Numbered from the stretch's first letter, positions 7,011 to 14,860 are shown. The stretch is 26,556 nt of DNA from JACVRW01 sp035705985 (GCA_035705985.1 DASSVP010000005.1:1-26556), one strand, 5' to 3'. Numbers and translations: made by a program. The notes: a model not told the origin generated them from the letters alone.

Positions 7011-7839
7011 CTACCACGTGCACCTGCGACCCGACGAGGAGGGCTCGACGGCGGAGCGCTACTTCACGTCGTCCAACGTCGACCGCTATCGCGAGGCCGC
7101 CGCGGAGCGCGGCATCGAGGAGCTCGGGGTGGCCGAGCACATCCACCGCTTCGTGCAGTCGCTCGAGATCTGGCGGCACCCGTGGTATGTGGCCTGGGCC
7201 GCGGACGACGTGGACGAGTACTGCGAGTTCGTGCGGTCCTCAGGGCTGAAGCTCGGCATCGAGGCGGACTTCCTGCCGGGACGCGAGGACCGCGTGATGA
7301 ACATGCTCGACGGGCGGCCGTGGGACTACCTGGTCGGCTCTGTGCACTTCATGGGCGAGGACGCCGTCGACCTCCACGGGGAGGCCGACTGGCAGGCGTG
7401 GGACATCTGGCGAGGCGGCGACCCCGAACGGATCTGGTCGCGCTACTTCGAGACGCTCGGCGAGGCGGCGCGGACGGGGATGTTCGACATCCTGGCTCAC
7501 CCGGACCTCGTCAAGGTGTTCGGCTCGCGGGTCCCGGTGCCGGATGGGGACCTGCGCCGCTTCTACGAGCGGGCGATGGACGGGATCGCCGAGAGCGACG
7601 TGGCGGTGGAGGTGTCGACGGCCGGGCTGCGCAAGCCCGCCGGGGAGATCTACCCCGCGGCGCCGTTTCTCGAGATGTGCCTCGACGCCGGGCGGCCGGT
7701 GGCGCTGTCGAGCGACGCCCATACACCCGAGCAGCTCGGCTACGAGTACGGGCGCGCGGTCGAGTGGCTCTCCGACCTGGGCGTGAAGGAGCTCGCGGTC
7801 TTCGAGGGACGCTCGCGGCGGCTGGAGCCGATCGGGTGA
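7000..7839 (+). CDS. PHP-domain phosphatase (histidinol-phosphatase-like)
   Basis: A 279-residue metal-dependent PHP-family protein related to HisJ/HisK histidinol-phosphate phosphatases. Metal ligand motifs are present: DYHVHL (His6, His8), GVAEHIH, GIEADFLPG, VGSVHF, DILAHPDL and SSDAH near the C-terminus. The TTG at 7000 is used because it overlaps ispD by 11 bases and places the first HxH motif at residue 6, as in the family. The stop overlaps the ispF start (GTGA). Its placement between ispD and ispF, away from his genes, leaves the substrate open: histidinol phosphate is the family default, but another phosphate ester is possible. Confidence 0.85.
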   Translation: MLTDYHVHLRPDEEGSTAERYFTSSNVDRYREAAAERGIEELGVAEHIHRFVQSLEIWRHPWYVAWAADDVDEYCEFVRSSGLKLGIEADFLPGREDRVMNMLDGRPWDYLVGSVHFMGEDAVDLHGEADWQAWDIWRGGDPERIWSRYFETLGEAARTGMFDILAHPDLVKVFGSRVPVPDGDLRRFYERAMDGIAESDVAVEVSTAGLRKPAGEIYPAAPFLEMCLDAGRPVALSSDAHTPEQLGYEYGRAVEWLSDLGVKELAVFEGRSRRLEPIG

Positions 7840-8369
7840 GCGCGCCCGTCCGTACCGGAATCGGGTTCGACTCGCACCGCCTGGAGGCAGGGCGGGAGCT
7901 CATCCTCGGCGGCGTCGAGATCGAGGAATCCGGCGCCGGCCTCGCGGGCCACAGCGACGCGGACGTCCTGACGCACGCGGTGATCGACGCGCTCCTCGGC
8001 GCGGCCGGCCTCGGCGACATCGGCCAGCACTTCCCGGACACGGACGAGCGCTGGAAGGACGCGAACTCACTCGACCTGCTGCGCCGCGTCCGCGAACTGC
8101 TCCACGCCGAGCGCTACGAGATCTCCAACATCGACGCAACGGTCGCCTGCGAATCGCCACAGCTCGGCCCGTATCGCGACGAGATGCGCTCGCGCGTGGC
8201 GGAGGCGGCGGGTGTGGAGTCGACCGCGGTGAACGTGAAGTTCACGACCGGCGAGCGAATGGGCTTCGTGGGCCGCGGCGAGGGGATCGTCGCGCTGGCG
8301 GTGGCCAATGTGGTCCGCGGCGGCGCGGCCGCGCACGGCGGGTGCTCCGCCAGATCCTCCCACGGGTGA
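7836..8369 (+). CDS. ispF: 2-C-methyl-D-erythritol 2,4-cyclodiphosphate synthase
   Basis: A 177-residue IspF, which cyclises CDP-ME 2-phosphate to MEcPP with loss of CMP. The zinc-binding DxH motif is in GIGFDSHRL (Asp12, His14) and the third ligand in GHSDADVLTHA. DIGQHFPDTDERW and the C-terminal FTTGERMGFVGRGEGIVALAV are diagnostic. The GTG start overlaps the preceding stop by four bases, so translation is coupled. The protein is about 18 residues longer than usual; the extra tail (RGGAAAHGGCSARSSHG) looks unstructured. The gene ends 28 bp from a convergent hydrolase gene, with no obvious hairpin in between. Confidence 0.96.
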   Translation: MSAPVRTGIGFDSHRLEAGRELILGGVEIEESGAGLAGHSDADVLTHAVIDALLGAAGLGDIGQHFPDTDERWKDANSLDLLRRVRELLHAERYEISNIDATVACESPQLGPYRDEMRSRVAEAAGVESTAVNVKFTTGERMGFVGRGEGIVALAVANVVRGGAAAHGGCSARSSHG

Positions 8370-8397
8370 AAGGCGATCGCGTGAGCAAGCCTGTAGC

Positions 8398-9207
8398 TCA
8401 CGAGAGCGCCTCCAGGAAATCGTCTGGCCGTTCGATGTGCGGCACGTGGCCGGAGCGCTCTACGACGCGCAGCGGCCACCCGAGCCGCCTGCCGGCCGCC
8501 TCAGCGAGCGCAAGCGGCACGAAGCGGTCGTGTCGGCCCCAGAGGAGCTCGGTCGGAGCTGTGATTCGGCGCAGCTCGGCCTCGGGGACCTGCTTCGTGC
8601 AGCTCGCGATCAGCCGCCGCATCGTCCGCTTGACGTGCGGAACGGTCGCCTGCGCGCGGGTGTACTCGCTGAAGGCGGCGAGCCAGTCGCCGTCGCGCCG
8701 GCGAGCGTCGTCGAAATCGAAGAACGCCCACCGGTCGAAACGCTCGGCGTTCCGCTCCGACGGCCGCAGGTCGAATCTGATCGCTGTGATCAGCAGGCCG
8801 ACGGGCATCCGGTAGCGGCCCACGCCCGGGCTGCCGTAGATCACGAGCCGCCGGAGTGCGGATGCGTCTCGGGCGGCGAAGCGTGCGGCGAGCGTGCCGA
8901 CCAGCGAGTGTGCGACGAGCGTAGGCCGCTCGGTGCCGGTGGCCCCCAGGAGGTCGTGGAGCCAGCCGCCAAAGGCCTCCGCGCCGAGATCGTCGAGCGG
9001 CTCGGATTCGCCGAGGCCCGGGACGTCCGGCACGACGACACGGTGGCGCTCGGCCAGACGGCTGATGACCGGCGCCCAGTACGCGCCGCCGCACTCGATG
9101 CCGCCGTGGAGCAAGACGAGCGGCGGCCCACCGCCGGCCTCGAGCACCGCCGTCGAGCCGCCGCCGGCGCTAACGCGCGTCTCGGTGGCGGTGAGCCCGG
9201 CCAGCAT
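8398..9207 (-). CDS. Alpha/beta hydrolase
   Basis: A 269-residue alpha/beta-hydrolase-fold protein. The oxyanion-hole segment is VLLHGGIECGGAYW. The nucleophile elbow is VAHSLVG (Ser101), so the common GxSxG is AxSxV here. The acid is in LLWGRHDRFVPL, and the final His in ERSGHVPHIERPDDFLEAL. A cap region lies between the strand following Ser101 and the acid. The substrate cannot be read from sequence; relatives include esterases, C-C hydrolases and haloperoxidase-like enzymes. The ATG at 9207 follows GGCGG and lies 20 bp after the stop of the ABM-like gene, so both are one transcript, itself downstream of a LuxR regulator. Confidence 0.82.
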   Translation of the reverse strand: MLAGLTATETRVSAGGGSTAVLEAGGGPPLVLLHGGIECGGAYWAPVISRLAERHRVVVPDVPGLGESEPLDDLGAEAFGGWLHDLLGATGTERPTLVAHSLVGTLAARFAARDASALRRLVIYGSPGVGRYRMPVGLLITAIRFDLRPSERNAERFDRWAFFDFDDARRRDGDWLAAFSEYTRAQATVPHVKRTMRRLIASCTKQVPEAELRRITAPTELLWGRHDRFVPLALAEAAGRRLGWPLRVVERSGHVPHIERPDDFLEALS

Positions 9208-9227
9208 CCGCCGGCGCGCAGCGACGG

Positions 9228-9500
9228 CTACGTCGCGTAGCGGTGGACCGCCCATAGCTCCGGAGGCGGAGGCGGCGCCACGCCGACCGCCTCGGCCGCG
9301 GGCCGCACGCGTTCCTCGTAGAAGCGCTGGGCCTGCTCCTCCGATTCCCACACCTCGATCACGCGCCAGCCGCCCTCCGGCCTCGGCCCGGCGAGGTGGC
9401 AGATCCCTCCCGCCGGCCGGTCGACGCCGATCAGCGTCCGAATTCGCTCGTAGATCTCCTGCGATCCGTTCGGGTTGTCGAGGATCATCGCGACGGTCAT
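9228..9500 (-). CDS. Small ABM/dimeric ferredoxin-like barrel protein
   Basis: A 90-residue protein of the dimeric alpha+beta barrel type, resembling antibiotic-biosynthesis-monooxygenase-like proteins. The pattern AMILDNPNGSQEIYERI, then ICHLAGPRPEGGWRVIEVWESEEQAQRFYEERVRP and a final strand ELWAVHRYAT, is typical. Members may be small oxygenases or isomerases, or have no known activity. I see no residue that proves catalysis. The ATG at 9500 is preceded by a GGGAG-type ribosome site about 9 nt upstream. It is the first gene of a two-gene unit with the alpha/beta hydrolase and lies 117 bp after the regulator gene, with a 16-bp dyad in the gap. Confidence 0.7.
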   Translation of the reverse strand: MTVAMILDNPNGSQEIYERIRTLIGVDRPAGGICHLAGPRPEGGWRVIEVWESEEQAQRFYEERVRPAAEAVGVAPPPPPELWAVHRYAT

Positions 9501-9598
9501 CTCGTGCTCCCGGTCCGTGTGCCATTGCTCACCGACCGTACGGCGGGAGGCTCCTGCGGCGCATCGGCCAAAGCACCCAACCTGCCGCCCGTGCCCGA

Positions 9599-9614
9599 TG
9601 GGTGATTTCACCCA
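9599..9614. promoter_or_regulatory. Perfect dyad, candidate operator
   Basis: TGGGTGA-TT-TCACCCA, 7-bp arms with a 2-bp centre, just beyond the LuxR gene stop and 99-114 bp upstream of the ABM-like gene. The loop would be too tight for a good terminator hairpin, so a protein-binding site is more likely. The neighbouring LuxR-type regulator is the obvious candidate, but this is inference. Confidence 0.4.
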
Positions 9615-9617
9615 GCG

Positions 9618-11258
9618 TCAGAGCACGTCATGCTCGTGGGCGTACGCGGTCGCCGCCGCACGCGACGAGACGCCGAGCTTCGCGAAGATGTTGCTGACGT
9701 GCCGGTCGACCGTCCGCACGCTCAAGACGAGCTCGGCCGCGATCGCCTTGTTCGTCTCACCGGCCGCAAGGTGGCGAAGCACCTCGAGCTCGCGCGCGCT
9801 GAGGCCATGCCCGGCTGCCCCGTCGTCGCCCGCGGCGAGCTTGGCGGTGCGCGCCGCGTCCGGCTGCGCACCGAGCTCCTCGAACGCGGCGCGAGCCGCC
9901 TCTAGCTCGAGTTCGGCGGCGTCCTGGTCGCCAAGCCTGCGGCAGGCGAGCGCGAGCAGCACCCGCGCCCGCGCCAGATCGTACGGCGCCGCGAGCTCCC
10001 GCCACGTGTCGGCCGCCCGGCGGGCGGCCGCGAGCGCCGCCCGCGCGTCTCCTCCGTCGAGGTCGACCGTGGCGCGCGCGTGAGCCGCGAGCGCGGAGAG
10101 CGCGCCGCCGTCGTCCTGCCTCGCAAGCTCCTCGAGATCCGCGCAGGCCGCGTGAGCTTCCTCCACAGCGCCGGCCGCGAGCATCACCTCGACGCACGCG
10201 GAGAGCAGCCCCGCGCGCGAGCCGGCCGCGGTGGTCTCCGCCATCACCCTGCGGATGGAGGCGTGCGCGGCGTCGATCCGGCCCTGAGCGAGGCGCAGCA
10301 GCGCGAGCCCCGGCTGGGGCTCGCGCCCGAGGCGGCTTGCCTCGCGGTAGGCGTCCTCCGCCGCCGTGTGGTCGCCGAGCACGCGCAGGATCTCGCCCTG
10401 GCGATAGAGCGCCTCTCCGGCGGCTGCGCGATTCTGCGCCTGCTCGCACCGCTCTGCCGCGCGGCGGGCCTCGTCGAGGGCATCCGCCCATGCGCCGCCG
10501 AGTTGGAGGATTTCGGCCCGATGGACGAGGCAGCGCCCAGTGAACGCCACGAGGTCGGGCTGGCGCTCGCACCAGCGCGTCAGCGCCGCCGTCCACTCGC
10601 CGGCCCGACGCACATCGTGCGCGTCCTGACAGGCGAGGATCACGCCGCAGTACACGATTCCCGAGACGATCGGGGACAGCTCGCCCGCCGTCACCGTGAG
10701 CATGGACTCGTCGAGCAGCCTGAGGCCCTCGCGGAGGCGTCCGTGCTGGACGAGGATGTGGCCCTGCTCGTGGCTCGCCAGCGCGAACAGGTCCTGGTCG
10801 CCGAAGCGCTCGCCGATCGCGGCCGCGTCGCCCGCGAGCTCGGCGGCGGCCTCCCAGTCGCCCGCCGCCTCGCGCTCGAAGATCGCGGGGATCAGCAGGT
10901 AGCCGGCGTTCACGCTGTCGCCGCCCTCGCGCTCCAACAGGCGCCGAGCGCGGCCGATCCAGCCGCCGGCACGGCCCATCTGACCGGCCTGGGCGAGCGT
11001 GACGCCGATCCAGAACGCGCAGCGCAGCGCGTCGCGCTCGCCGCCCGCGTCGAGGTGTGCCCGGTGGGCGCGTTCGAGGAAGCCGAGGTAGGCGTCCTCC
11101 CGTCCGATCATGTAAGCCGCCGTGGCAGCGAGCTCGAGGTCCTGAGGCGCGAGCGGGCTCGTTGCGTCCGCCTCCGCGAGCGCGTCATAGGCGTGGCGCC
11201 ACGCCTGCTGTGCGTAGAAGTCACGGCCTCGCTCGAGGGCGGCGACAGCGTCGGCCAC
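9618..11258 (-). CDS. LuxR-family regulator with TPR-like sensor region
   Basis: A 546-residue regulator. Residues about 1-480 are a run of Ala/Leu-rich helical pairs of TPR type (for example ALYRQGEILRVLGDHTAAEDAYREA), with no NTPase motif. The last 61 residues are a LuxR/GerE helix-turn-helix: LSARELEVLRHLAAGETNKAIAAEL followed by LSVRTVDRHVSNIFAKLGV. Such proteins are common in actinobacteria and usually activate adjacent genes. The open frame extends far upstream to 12749, but that part is antisense to the amidase. GTG 11258 is chosen because it starts the TPR region and lies 6 nt after CATAAT, so the message is probably leaderless. Its likely targets are the ABM-like and hydrolase genes downstream and/or the divergent amidase. 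Confidence 0.85.
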   Translation of the reverse strand: MADAVAALERGRDFYAQQAWRHAYDALAEADATSPLAPQDLELAATAAYMIGREDAYLGFLERAHRAHLDAGGERDALRCAFWIGVTLAQAGQMGRAGGWIGRARRLLEREGGDSVNAGYLLIPAIFEREAAGDWEAAAELAGDAAAIGERFGDQDLFALASHEQGHILVQHGRLREGLRLLDESMLTVTAGELSPIVSGIVYCGVILACQDAHDVRRAGEWTAALTRWCERQPDLVAFTGRCLVHRAEILQLGGAWADALDEARRAAERCEQAQNRAAAGEALYRQGEILRVLGDHTAAEDAYREASRLGREPQPGLALLRLAQGRIDAAHASIRRVMAETTAAGSRAGLLSACVEVMLAAGAVEEAHAACADLEELARQDDGGALSALAAHARATVDLDGGDARAALAAARRAADTWRELAAPYDLARARVLLALACRRLGDQDAAELELEAARAAFEELGAQPDAARTAKLAAGDDGAAGHGLSARELEVLRHLAAGETNKAIAAELVLSVRTVDRHVSNIFAKLGVSSRAAATAYAHEHDVL

Positions 11259-11282
11259 GATCGAATTATGCTGCTGCGCGCC
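11259..11282. promoter_or_regulatory. Overlapping divergent promoters, LuxR regulator/amidase
   Basis: In 24 bp between the GTG at 11258 (minus) and the ATG at 11283 (plus), two -10-like boxes overlap. CATAAT on the minus strand (11265-11270) is 6 nt before the regulator start. TATGCT on the plus strand (11267-11272) is 10 nt before the amidase ATG. RNA polymerase could hardly occupy both at once. Confidence 0.45.
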
Positions 11283-12644
11283 ATGGACAGGGACGATCTG
11301 GCGTTTGCGGGCGTCGCCCGGCAGGCCGAGCTCGTGCGTAGCGGGGAGGTCTCTTCGCGCGAGCTCGTGATGCTCTACCTCGAGCGGATCGAGCGGCTCG
11401 ATCCGCAGCTGAACGCGTTTCGCAGGGTCTTCTCTGAGCGCGCTCTGGTCGATGCGCAGCAGGCGGACGGCAGGCGCGGCGCCGGCGACGTGCGGCCGCT
11501 GCTCGGCGTGCCGATGGCGGTGAAGGACGTCGAGGACGTGACCGGGGACGTGACTCGCTGGGGCACCGCTGCACAGGAGACGCCGGCCGCGGCGGACAGC
11601 GAGCTCGTTCGCCGCCTGCGCGCCGCGGGCGCGGTGCCGATCGGCAAGACGAACTGCCCCGAGCTCGCGATCATGGGCGACACCGAGGGTCCCGCCTTCG
11701 GCATCACGCGCAACCCGTGGGACCCCGACCGCAGCGCCGGCGGTTCGAGTGGCGGCAGCGCGGCCGCCGTCGCGGCGGGCCTGTGCGCGGCGGCGACCGC
11801 CTCCGACGGCGCCGGCTCGATCCGCATCCCGGCTGCCAACTGCGGCCTCGTGGGACTGAAGCCCACTCGCGACCGTATCCCGCTCGCGCCGCTGAAGGAG
11901 CACTGGTACGGGCTGAGCGTCGCAGGCTTCGAGGCGCGGAGCACGGAGGACGTCGCGCTGCTCATGTCCGTCGGGACGGGTGACGAGGCGCTTCGCGAAT
12001 CGGCGGTCGCGCCCCGCGAACCGCTGCGCGTGGCGGTGTCCACCAAGCCGGTCGTGCCGGCCCGCGTCCACCCCGACGTGAAGCGCGCGGTCGAGGACGT
12101 GGCCGGCCGGCTCGGGTCGCTCGGCCACCACGTGGAGCGCGACGACCCGCCCTATCCGCAGGTCAGCCCGGCGTTCGTCCGCTACCTCGCCGGCTTCGCG
12201 CAGGACGCCGAGGAGCGCATCGAGCGCCCCGAGCGCCTCCAGCGCCGCACGAAGGGCTTCGCGCGCATGGGCTCCGCGATCCCGCGGCCGGTGCTCGACT
12301 GGGCGCGGCGCGAGGACGACTCCGCCCGCTACCGCCCGTTCTTCGACCGTCACGACGTGCTCGTCACGGCCGTCAACGCCGTGCCGTGCACGCGGGCCGG
12401 CCAGTGGGAGGGGCTCGGCGCCGTCCGGACGCTGCTCGGCATGGCGCTCGCGCACCCGTTCTGCCTCGAGTGGAACCTCACGGGCAACCCCGCGATCTCG
12501 GTCCCGACGGGCACCGGCAGCGACGGCCTCCCGATCGGAGTCATGATCGTCGCGCGACACGGTGAGGAGGCGACGTTGCTCGGCCTCGCCGCGCAGCTCG
12601 AGGCGGAGCTGCGCTGGACCGACCGCAGGCCGCCGGTCTCCTGA
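11283..12644 (+). CDS. Amidase-signature family hydrolase
   Basis: A 453-residue amidase-signature enzyme with the complete Ser-cisSer-Lys triad: Lys81 in GVPMAVKDVEDV, the cis-Ser in AGGSSGGSAAAVAAG (about Ser155) and the nucleophile Ser179 in DGAGSIRIPA. The C-terminal region ending NLTGNPAISVPTG and GLPIGVMIVARHGEEATLLGLAAQLE is also typical. It hydrolyses an unknown amide. It is not clearly GatA, since no gatB or gatC is nearby and the central region differs. ATG 11283 is used; an in-frame ATG at 11268 would add five residues but overlaps the promoter. It is divergent from the LuxR-type regulator, so co-regulation is plausible. Confidence 0.88.
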   Translation: MDRDDLAFAGVARQAELVRSGEVSSRELVMLYLERIERLDPQLNAFRRVFSERALVDAQQADGRRGAGDVRPLLGVPMAVKDVEDVTGDVTRWGTAAQETPAAADSELVRRLRAAGAVPIGKTNCPELAIMGDTEGPAFGITRNPWDPDRSAGGSSGGSAAAVAAGLCAAATASDGAGSIRIPAANCGLVGLKPTRDRIPLAPLKEHWYGLSVAGFEARSTEDVALLMSVGTGDEALRESAVAPREPLRVAVSTKPVVPARVHPDVKRAVEDVAGRLGSLGHHVERDDPPYPQVSPAFVRYLAGFAQDAEERIERPERLQRRTKGFARMGSAIPRPVLDWARREDDSARYRPFFDRHDVLVTAVNAVPCTRAGQWEGLGAVRTLLGMALAHPFCLEWNLTGNPAISVPTGTGSDGLPIGVMIVARHGEEATLLGLAAQLEAELRWTDRRPPVS

Positions 12645-12662
12645 CGCCGCCTCCGGCGCGGG

Positions 12663-12668
12663 TAGCCT
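12663..12668 (+). promoter_or_regulatory. -10 box of cysS (leaderless)
   Basis: TAGCCT, 7 nt before the cysS GTG; CTGACG (12641-12646) is a possible -35 with a 16-bp spacer. There is no ribosome binding site before the GTG. Confidence 0.5.
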
Positions 12669-12675
12669 CCCGCGC

Positions 12676-14070
12676 GTGCGCCAGCTGCGCATCCAGGACA
12701 CGCTGAGCGGCGAGATCGTCCCGGTCGAGCCGAGCGACGGCCGCCGCATCGGTATCTACGCGTGCGGCCCGACGGTGTACGGCCGCATCCACGTCGGGAA
12801 CGCGCGCCCATACGTTGTCTTCTCGCTCCTGAAGCGCTTCCTCGACCACGAGGGCTACGACGCACGGCTGGTGGTCAACGTCACCGACGTGAACGACAAG
12901 ATCTACGACGCCGCCCGCGAGCGCGGGGTGCCGAGCGAGCAGCTCGCCGCCGAGATGACCGCGGCCTACGTCGAGGACACCGACCGCCTCGGCCTCGGCC
13001 GCCCGGACTCCGAGCCGAAGGCCACCGAGACGATCGCGGCGATCGTGGCGCTCATCGAGGACCTCGTGGAGTCCGGCCACGCCTACGAGCGCAAGGGCGA
13101 CGTCTACTTCCGGGTCGCGTCGTTCGACGGCTACGGCAAGCTTTCTAACCGGCCGCTCGAGGAGATGCAGCAGGGCGAGGGCGACGACGCCGCCGAGCTG
13201 AAGGAGTCGCCGCAGGACTTCGCGCTCTGGAAGGCTCGCAAGGAGGGCGAGGACACCTGGTGGGAGTCGCCCTGGGGCGAGGGCAGGCCCGGCTGGCACA
13301 TCGAGTGCTCGGCCATGGCCGAGGAGGTGCTCGGCGTCCCGTTCGAGCTGCACGGCGGCGGCTCCGACCTCGTCTTTCCCCACCACGAGAACGAGATCGC
13401 CCAGACGGAGGCCGCGCGCGGCAAGGCGCTCAGCCGGGCCTGGATGCACAACGGCATGGTGCAGATGGGCGAGGAGAAGATGGCCAAGTCGGTGGGCAAC
13501 ATCCGCCTGCTCCACGGCGCGCTCGACGAGTTCGGGCGCGACGCGTTCGTGATGTGGATGGTCGGCGCCCACTACCGGAAGCCGGTGGCCTACTCGGAGG
13601 AGGCGCTCGAGGAGGCGAGCCGCGCGGTGGGTCGCATCCGCGAGGTGATCAGGCGCCTCAACTCCAACGGAACGACGTCTGACCGCCTCGACGCCCACGC
13701 GGAGGCGTTCTTCGATGCTCTGGCTGACGATTTCAACACCCCGGAGGCGCGGGCGGCGCTCTTCGAGTGGGTGGCGGAGGCCAACAGGGAATTGGATGCG
13801 GGCACCGCCGTCGCGCCCGGCCGCCTGGGCGAAATGCTCTATGCGCTCGGCCTCGAGGGCCTGCTCGAGGCGGACGAGGACGAGGCGCCGGACGAGCTCC
13901 AGCGACTCGCCGGGGAGCGCGACGAGGCCCGTGCCGCCCGCGACTTCGCACGCGCCGACGAGATCCGCGACCGGCTCGCCGAGGCCGGCTGGGAGATTCG
14001 CGACACCCCGGAGGGCGCCCGGCTCGTGCGGACGCCGCCGCGTGAGCGTGGCTCGCGGGGCGGCGGTTAA
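12676..14070 (+). CDS. cysS: Cysteinyl-tRNA synthetase
   Basis: A 464-residue class I tRNA synthetase that charges tRNA-Cys. Signatures: IYACGPTVYGRIHVGNARPY with zinc ligand Cys30 and the HIGH-like HVGN at 39-42; PGWHIECSAM and GGGSDLVFPHHENEIAQTEA with further zinc ligands; KMAKSVGN (KMSKS loop) near residue 268. The C-terminal part holds the DALR anticodon-binding region (FFDALADDFNTPEARAALF) and the final ARAARDFARADEIRDRLAEAGWEIRDTPEG block. It is not the MshC ligase of mycothiol synthesis, because the full-length C-terminus with this block is present. GTG 12676 follows the -10 box by 7 nt. The stop lies 4 nt before the proposed rlmB start. Confidence 0.96.
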   Translation: MRQLRIQDTLSGEIVPVEPSDGRRIGIYACGPTVYGRIHVGNARPYVVFSLLKRFLDHEGYDARLVVNVTDVNDKIYDAARERGVPSEQLAAEMTAAYVEDTDRLGLGRPDSEPKATETIAAIVALIEDLVESGHAYERKGDVYFRVASFDGYGKLSNRPLEEMQQGEGDDAAELKESPQDFALWKARKEGEDTWWESPWGEGRPGWHIECSAMAEEVLGVPFELHGGGSDLVFPHHENEIAQTEAARGKALSRAWMHNGMVQMGEEKMAKSVGNIRLLHGALDEFGRDAFVMWMVGAHYRKPVAYSEEALEEASRAVGRIREVIRRLNSNGTTSDRLDAHAEAFFDALADDFNTPEARAALFEWVAEANRELDAGTAVAPGRLGEMLYALGLEGLLEADEDEAPDELQRLAGERDEARAARDFARADEIRDRLAEAGWEIRDTPEGARLVRTPPRERGSRGGG

Positions 14071-14074
14071 CGGC

Positions 14075-14764
14075 GTGATCGTCTATGGCCGCAACGCGGT
14101 GCGGGAGGCTCTGCGCGGCAGGCGCCGGGTGCAGCGCATCTTCGCCACCGAGAGGGCGGCGAACGAGGTGTGGCTCGGCGGCGTCGAGACGAACATCGCC
14201 GACGCGTGGGAGCTCGAGGAGCGCTGCGGCTCGCCCGACCATCAGGGGCTGTGCGCGGAGGTGGGCCCGTATCCCTACGTGGAGGCCGACTGGCTGCTCG
14301 ACCCGGGCGACGCGCTCGTGCTCGCGCTCGACGAGATCCAGGACCCGCACAACCTCGGCGCGATAGCGCGGGTCGCCGAGAGCGCGGGCTGCTCGGGGAT
14401 CGTCCTCCCCGAGCGGCGGGCGGCCGAGGTCACGCCCGCCGTCTGCCGGGCGTCCGCCGGCGCGGTGGAGCACCTGCCGATCGCGCGTGTGCGCAACATC
14501 TCCGACTGGCTCCTGGCCGCGAAGAAGCGCGAGGGCGTGTGGGTGTACGGAGCCGAGGCGGAGGGCGGCGTGAGCTACGACCGGCCCGACTACAACGACC
14601 GCGTGATCGTCGTGCTCGGGAGCGAGGGGAGGGGCCTCCGTCCGCGCGTGGCGGAGACCTGCGACGAGCTGATCCACCTGCCCGTGCGCGGCAGGGTCGG
14701 CTCGCTCAACGTCGCGACCGCCGCGGCGGCGCTCGTGTACGGAATCTTGCAGTTCCGCAAGTAG
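14075..14764 (+). CDS. rlmB: 23S rRNA (guanosine-2'-O-)-methyltransferase RlmB (SpoU/TrmH family)
   Basis: A SPOUT methyltransferase of about 229 residues that probably 2'-O-methylates G2251 (E. coli numbering) of 23S rRNA. The short N-terminal substrate-binding region begins VIVYGRNAVREALRGRR. The three SpoU motifs are LDEIQDPHNLGAIARVAE, VLGSEGRGLRP and LPVRGRVGSLNVATAAAALVYG, which form the trefoil knot. GTG 14075 is chosen because relatives begin three to eight residues before the YG-NAV motif. GTG 14042 would add 11 residues and overlap cysS. cysS-rlmB is a conserved pair in Gram-positive bacteria; the Bacillus mrnC gene between them is absent here. Confidence 0.92.
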   Translation: MIVYGRNAVREALRGRRRVQRIFATERAANEVWLGGVETNIADAWELEERCGSPDHQGLCAEVGPYPYVEADWLLDPGDALVLALDEIQDPHNLGAIARVAESAGCSGIVLPERRAAEVTPAVCRASAGAVEHLPIARVRNISDWLLAAKKREGVWVYGAEAEGGVSYDRPDYNDRVIVVLGSEGRGLRPRVAETCDELIHLPVRGRVGSLNVATAAAALVYGILQFRK

Positions 14765-14767
14765 CGC

Positions 14768-14795
14768 TTGACAGGGGTTCATAACGCGGCATACT
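14768..14795 (+). promoter_or_regulatory. Sigma-70-type promoter upstream of sigH
   Basis: TTGACA (14768-14773), 16-bp spacer, CATACT (14790-14795), starting 4 nt after the rlmB stop. This is the best -35/-10 pair in the window. It predicts a transcript start near 14802 and a leader of about 100 nt before sigH. Confidence 0.65.
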
Positions 14796-14808
14796 TCGCG
14801 GCGTTGAT

Positions 14809-14860
14809 CAGGCTGAAGTCGAGCTTTAGGTAGGACCGAAGCATGACTTCAGAGAACCTG
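14809..14860 (+). promoter_or_regulatory. Structured 5' leader of sigH
   Basis: Within the predicted leader, CTGAAGTC (14813-14820) pairs perfectly with GACTTCAG (14845-14852). The helix extends with CAGG (14809-14812) to CCTG (14857-14860) after a 4-nt bulge. The structure ends 31 nt before the AAGGAG ribosome site (14892-14897). It may regulate translation or mRNA stability. Confidence 0.4.

Noticed and set aside
10080..11282. Upstream extension of the amidase frame
   Set aside because: Antisense to the LuxR regulator and low-complexity; the amidase fold begins at 11283.
11283..12644. Assignment of the amidase as GatA
   Set aside because: No gatB or gatC nearby; the amidase signature alone does not distinguish GatA from other amidases.
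11259..12749. N-terminal extension of the LuxR regulator frame
   Set aside because: The open frame continues antisense to the amidase, but composition is non-protein-like and a promoter/GTG start at 11258 fits the TPR region.
12676..14070. Mycothiol ligase MshC instead of CysS
   Set aside because: Full-length CysS C-terminus with the DALR-type region and gene order with rlmB support CysS.
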